A DNA stretch of 64,000 nt from positions 77,984,124 through 78,048,123 of the forward strand of contig CM049308.1 of assembly GCA_026874595.1 (NCBI GenBank). The letters are read 5' to 3'. The position numbers and the translations under genes are program-made. Below, in pieces: positions 59,481 to 64,000 of the stretch (its first letter is position 1; each line of letters starts with the position of its first letter). The notes under the pieces are model-generated. The model was not told the DNA's origin. It did not search any database and saw only the letters and a program-made list of their open reading frames with translations. The stretch comes from Sipunculus nudus (Eukaryota; Annelida; Sipuncula; Golfingiida; Sipunculidae).

Positions 59481-60863
59481 AGCCAGCAGGACAGGTGCTT
59501 GCATACTGAATGCTTTAAAGCATGGCAGAACATATCAAACATTTATTATTATAGTACAGAGAATTATCTGACCAGATTGTTTGTTTTAGAAGAAGAGCCA
59601 TTCTGCATATATTCCCACTGAGTTTCAGCAATTTAGCTAAAAAAACTGTTATTTCCTTCTTATGAATTCATTTAATCATCAGTTGCCAGAACATTTATTC
59701 TTTCAGCTGTGTTCCCCCAGTATATATGTCAACAGACTAGATTAAAGTTGGAAATATGGTTATTTGATGCATCATGTCTTGAAACAGAGCTGAGAGACAC
59801 TTTGAAGACTTGATTTGTTCGCTAATGGTCGGCAAATTCCTGTTTTTTATTGATGGAGAGGTTAGACTTGTTTAAGAACATACCCTATTGTCTCAGGTAC
59901 AAATGTGTCATTTCTGTGCAGATAACTCGTACTGATATTTTGGGGTTTTGATGTTATTGAACTAATATATCATATAGGGCCTTACAAACTACTTGTGACT
60001 CATTGGTTCCTTGTTGTTTTCCTTAATAGACAGGGTTTTAACTCAGTTTGAACAGTTAACTTTATCTCTTCTGTGCTTTAGCAGCAATTTCAATGATTAA
60101 TTGTCATTATTTTGTATTTGAATTTATTTAGATTTAATATTTAGATAACATTTAAGCTGAGATTACAGAGGCATCTGCTAATGTTGATATGTTATTCTTG
60201 AAAGGAAAAGCTTCCATGAAAGAATTAAGAAAAATTACAGGTTAAAGCACACCTGTTGTGTTATCTTCTCTACCTTAAACCTGATTAATTAGGTCAATGC
60301 CGCAGTGGAGACAGTTGTTTATGCAGTCAATAGTGATATGAAAAAGTCTACTGAGCTGTCTGCTTTAAAAACATCAAAGGCATGTAGCATGAGTGATTGT
60401 TAAATTATACATGTGCTTTGTAATGTACAAAGAGTTTTATGATGCTGTATTGTCTTGTACTTTGGATCCTATGTCATAAAAATTTATTATACATGTGAAA
60501 TGCCTGTTTTTACCAATTTGTTACAGGTGTAAAATGTAGATTTATTGTTATTTATGTGCTTTGGTGCTGTATTTTGAGATGTAAAATGCAGATGTTCTGC
60601 TATTTATGCTTTTATTTGTTAGTTCAGATATTACTGGCAGCCTCATAAATCTGGATGTGTGTATATCACACTTTATATCCTGGGAAATCTGGGAAAATAT
60701 TCTTTTTAAGGTTTCATAAATAACTGTAGCAGTTGTTGCTGGTTTGAGAATGCATTTCATTGGAAAAAATATGTCAAAACTGAAAGTGTGATATTTAATG
60801 GTAAACTCACCTGGTGTTATTGTCCATACTGTAATTTTCAAACTGAACAATGCATAATCATAA

Positions 60864-60865
<2 letters not shown>
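59481..60865. other. Gene-free stretch
   Basis: No gene recognised. Near 59990-60016, TTGTGACTCATTGGTTCCTTGTT is a weak echo of the hairpin-CTTGTT terminus. Confidence 0.45.

Positions 60866-60903
<38 letters not shown>
60866..60903. repeat. (AT)19 microsatellite, SINE tail
   Basis: 38 bases of alternating A and T immediately 3' (minus-strand sense) of the SINE body. Confidence 0.95.
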
Positions 60904-60905
<2 letters not shown>

Positions 60906-60923
60906 AATACACAGAGTCAGTCC

Positions 60924-60994
60924 ACTCCAGATAGGAATCAAGCCCATGACCCTATAATTTCTCTTTTGCTGCTCTTCCACTGAGCTACCAGAGA
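60924..60994 (-). repeat. 71-nt tRNA-like head of the SINE
   Basis: Folds as a cloverleaf with acceptor TCTCTGG against CTGGAGT (one end mismatch, G-T pairs allowed), D-arm GCTC/GAGC with loop AGTGGAA, T stem ATGGG/CCTAT (imperfect) and loop CTTGATT. The anticodon arm is eroded, so it is not a working tRNA gene. The pol III internal promoter boxes are still recognisable. Confidence 0.7.
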
Positions 60995-61010
60995 TCCTGA
61001 GCTGCTCAAT

Positions 61011-62522
61011 GTATTCGCATGTAGCTTGTTCCTTAAAACTATGAAAATACACCAGAGTATTTGTTCCATCTATCCATATAATGATGACCATGATTATATA
61101 ATCTTTTGGCAGGAAATTATATCACTCCAGTCTAGCCTCTTTTTATTTGAAGGTTGTTCATCTGCCAACTTCAGCTCAATCCACCAACAAATGGCTTAGG
61201 TCACGATTTCCTCACTACTTATTTAGCTCTTTTATCCTCCAAACTCACTATCCATCCTCAGCTAGGGGTTTTCTAACCAATGTCTTTCTTATACGCAATT
61301 ACCCCAGACCTGAAATTGGTGGATAAAAGAGGTATACTGTATTTAAATACATTATCAGGTGATTGAGGAAGTGAATAAATATGGAATTATAGAAATTCTC
61401 TTTACAGCCATTAAAAACAATGTATTCAATGAAGTTTTATTATTACAACCAGTCGTTTTCTGTGTCACAATAATGGTGTGACATAAAACCTCCCAGGGGG
61501 AAAAAACACAAGAAACAAGATTGTCATGAACCATTTGTTTATTCAGAAAGAAAGGAAATTCATTATGATATGTATACAAAACATGCTTAGAATATGATAA
61601 AGCAATACAGTGAAAACTGGCACTTGATGACAGGAGAAGTTGGACACAAGAACATAGTTAATTGTAATATATAGCAGCACTTGACAAAGTTACGGGGACT
61701 TCATGACAGATTACAGTGATTAGGTCTCTACGATTTATCACACCTCAGGTCATGACCTGCAACATTATTGGACATGATAAACACATATATAATACAAGCA
61801 CCTGTTGATACCATATCCAATGTAATATGATCGCCATTGATACTATATCCATGGGTAATATAATCACCATAGTAACAAAGCAACCATAGCAATAAAGTCT
61901 TCATAAATTGCCATAGCAATATGCTTTCCATTAACTTTATGTACACACTTCCAAGGAAAGAACCTAACTATCTTCTTTTTTTCTAGCAGACTGGCACTTT
62001 TGGTTTCAATTGTGGGAAAAAACAGCTTAAGCAAGCCATTAGGAAATTGTGCCTCTCTGAGCAGAACATTATATATATATGATGAGCAACAAGAAAGATT
62101 CTGAAAGCTTCAAATTTGACAAGAGTGGTAAAATATGTGATATATAACTATAACTTTGACAGGTGGGAATGCAGTGGTAAAGTTTTATGGATCAGTGAGA
62201 TATAATTTCTTATGAAATTAATATATAAAAAATTATTGAGATATATAATTGATTTATTTGTTAGGCTAACAAACCCAGTGCAGTCTGCATGAAATCATGA
62301 AATGCAAAATGGTTGCTAAGGTAATTCTTGTAAATCTTTAGAATTTTGATTGATTTTAGAAAAGAAAGAATAATCAGGAAGGGAAATTACAATAAGCTTT
62401 TTCCAGTAACTTTAAATTTCATAAAATTTAAAGTAAAAGTAAATCATTTGAAAACATCAAACTTTGTATGTTTATCATGTCCCTGGAGATTCCATAAAAG
62501 TAAGTAAAATATTCAACTCAGG
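61011..62522. other. Gene-free stretch with a 34-bp tandem motif
   Basis: TTGATACCATATCCAATGTA (61804) and TTGATACTATATCCATGGGT (61837) start two similar ~33-34-bp units ending in ATCRCCA. Further CATAGTAAC/CATAGCAAT words follow. No gene recognised. Confidence 0.45.
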
Positions 62523-62576
62523 GACTTACATTGTATGTTTCTGTAACTTTCAACCGTATCACACGGTCATCATCAG
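62523..62576 (-). ncRNA. Hammerhead-ribozyme-like motif
   Basis: Minus strand: CTGATGA (62576-62570), a six-pair stem (TGACCGT, loop GTGAT, ACGGTT), GAAA (62551-62548), then GTTAC...GTAAG and TC (62525-62523 reads GTC in context). CTGANGA-stem II-GAAA and a downstream GTC are the hammerhead core elements. The pair next to GAAA (position 15.2/16.2) is G-G, and I could not find a clean stem I, so activity is doubtful. Such motifs are known in Penelope-like retroelements and retrozymes of invertebrates; this may be a decayed piece of one. Confidence 0.4.
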
Positions 62577-64000
62577 CAGATTTGCATGCTTTGAAAACAT
62601 AATTAAGAATTTCTTTTGAATGTTCAAGCAGATGACAAGAAGAGGATAATACTAGAGTATTGGTGATGAGGACTTTAAAAGGATTTATTGGAGGCCGGTA
62701 TTTTATAGGAGATCAGGGAATTTTGATTTTTACAAATAAAAGCTAGTACTTATAAGTACTTAAAACAAAGGGAAAGCCATACAAATAGGAGAACATTTGA
62801 AGTTTTCAAGGTGAGGCAGTGTTTGGTCCATCAGGAGTGAGTCACAGACTGGGAAGAACTATTTGAAATGTGGATTTACTGGTAGTTTATGGCATATAAT
62901 GAAAGACTTGAAGACTGGTTTGGTTATGGTGATTGTAGGAATCTTTATATGGATAGACAAATTCAAACTTAGTAGAGGCATGTTAATGTTATACCATAGC
63001 AGTTATAAACTTTCAACCACAAAACAGAATTGAATGATAAGTATCTATAAAAATTCTTTGTATTCCAGAGTACCTGTAAACATATAGGTAAACTTAACAA
63101 ATATAGGTTGTATGCTCACTGTTACAAGATCATTTGCCATTTTCATTCACCAAAAAGAAACATTTTCAGATAGATACTTGCATGACTATTTATTTGACCA
63201 GATATTCCACATATTTACATCATACAGGTAAACTGAAATGTCTGATTTAATGGACACAAGTAAAGTGATAACACATCAGTATCCAGGGTGAAAAAAAAGA
63301 AAAAGGAAAAGAAAACTTAAATATTCTGCTTTGTAGAATGTATTTCAGTGAAACAAGAGCATGTATTTTGACCGCACGTTATTTTGACTGCCATTTAAGC
63401 TTGATTTATGAAAGAAGTTCCTGAATGTCCAACCCAGTATGTATATCAATAATCTTTTGTAGATTTAATGGAGAATTTTGCTGATTTAAGTCTGACTCAG
63501 GAAATTAATTAAATAAAAAAACTGTTTTTGACAACATGTCATAATTAGAAGAAAAAGCAGATGGCAGGTATATGCCTTCTTGTCAGTATTTCTTCATGTA
63601 TTTTCAGTATAATATTAGTGTCTGTGTTTTCATACATAATGATTATACTAAATGTATGCAGTTGCCAAGCGATCACTACATTTAAGGCAGTTATTACAAT
63701 GTAGGTGTCAACACTGTCCATGAATGGTCAACAGAAGTATTTATATGATAATACCTGACATAGGTAGTGACGACAGGAAACTAAAATACCGGTGTAAATA
63801 TCATTTTATATGTCACCATGTCATACATATAATACATCTCTTTATAAAATCTCCAGAAAAATATATAGGAAAAGGCTTAAATAATATCCCATTTGGCTTT
63901 AATTCATTACAACACATTGTTAGGCCGAGTATAGTTAATAAAGCCTTTACATAAGCATAAAAATATACATTCATTCATCGATCCTATTCATTCAGCATAT
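62577..64000. other. Gene-free stretch to window end
   Basis: AT-rich DNA without a recognised gene. A 76-codon frame near the end (63724-63954) has no domain. Confidence 0.45.

Larger units (their letters stand above)
60866..61010 (-). mobile_element. tRNA-derived SINE with (TA)n tail
   Basis: Minus strand. A tRNA-like head (60994 down to 60924) is followed by a ~20-bp unrelated segment (GGACTGACTCTGTGTATTCC) and then a (TA)n tail at 60866-60903. The head contains an A-box-like TAGCTCAGTGGAAGAG and a B-box-like GGCTTGATTCC. The short body and simple-repeat tail suit a minimal tRNA SINE. A target duplication is not readable. Confidence 0.7.

Noticed and set aside
1-64000. CRISPR arrays, operons, riboswitches, rRNA genes and LTR retrotransposons
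   Set aside because: No spaced identical repeats, no prokaryotic gene structure, no rRNA-like sequence and no long terminal direct repeats or reverse-transcriptase frame were seen.

Overview
The window looks like a gene-poor piece of an animal nuclear genome, most probably a mollusc and perhaps a bivalve. It is visibly AT-rich, has no open frame longer than about 140 codons, no bacterial-style gene packing, and is full of decayed transposon families: TA-flanked Tc1/mariner/pogo-type elements, Helitrons, tRNA-derived SINE relics, foldback elements, and hairpin-ended families carrying internal ~150-bp tandem units. Several of these (for example copies starting near a CTCAG/CTGAG hairpin and ending in a hairpin plus CTTGTT, or containing ACACCCGTCTTTTGACAGG) resemble repeats I associate with bivalve and gastropod genomes. 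That assignment rests on memory, not on a search. I recognise no intact protein-coding gene. The stretch is best read as an intergenic desert or the inside of a very large intron. Layout. 1-5 kb: unique AT-rich DNA with a repeat fragment at 0.53 kb. 5-7 kb: a (TA)31 tract, then a 947-bp pogo/Tigger-like relic (5215-6161) that still encodes part of a CENP-B-type DNA-binding domain, then a 421-bp TIR element (6484-6904). 9-10 kb: a repeat copy and a 178-bp TA-flanked MITE. 12.2-18.2 kb: diverged ~676-bp tandem repeats, then an 839-bp near-identical tandem duplication. 19.3-27.6 kb: two hairpin-ended elements, several diverged tandem blocks and two more small MITEs. 28-34.9 kb: mostly unique sequence with blocks that look like non-coding regulatory elements, plus tRNA-like relics. 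34.9-38.4 kb: a foldback element with ~340-bp terminal inverted repeats, interrupted by a 1,476-bp Helitron. 40.3-41.8 kb: a ~150-bp tandem array in which most units carry an AGGTCA-nnn-TGACCT-like palindrome. 44.0-44.8 kb: an 87-bp higher-order minisatellite that appears to have grown out of the inside of a MITE. 46.6-51.4 kb: a repeat copy, a 746-bp TIR element with a 5-bp target duplication, a second foldback element (2.0 kb, still uninterrupted at the Helitron site) and a 652-bp hairpin-ended element. 53.6-55.2 kb: another tandem block. 55-64 kb: mostly unique sequence, with a SINE with a (TA)n tail at 60.9 kb and a hammerhead-ribozyme-like motif at 62.5 kb. The strongest observations are structural. 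The Helitron insertion is proved by an empty site in the paralogous foldback copy. The minisatellite can be traced to a transposon interior. A hormone-response-like palindrome is repeated in an array. A hairpin-CTTGTT terminus recurs with different but still paired stem sequences. Percent identities, copy numbers and database matches could not be computed here; coordinates of diverged repeats are approximate unless a target duplication or exact motif is named.
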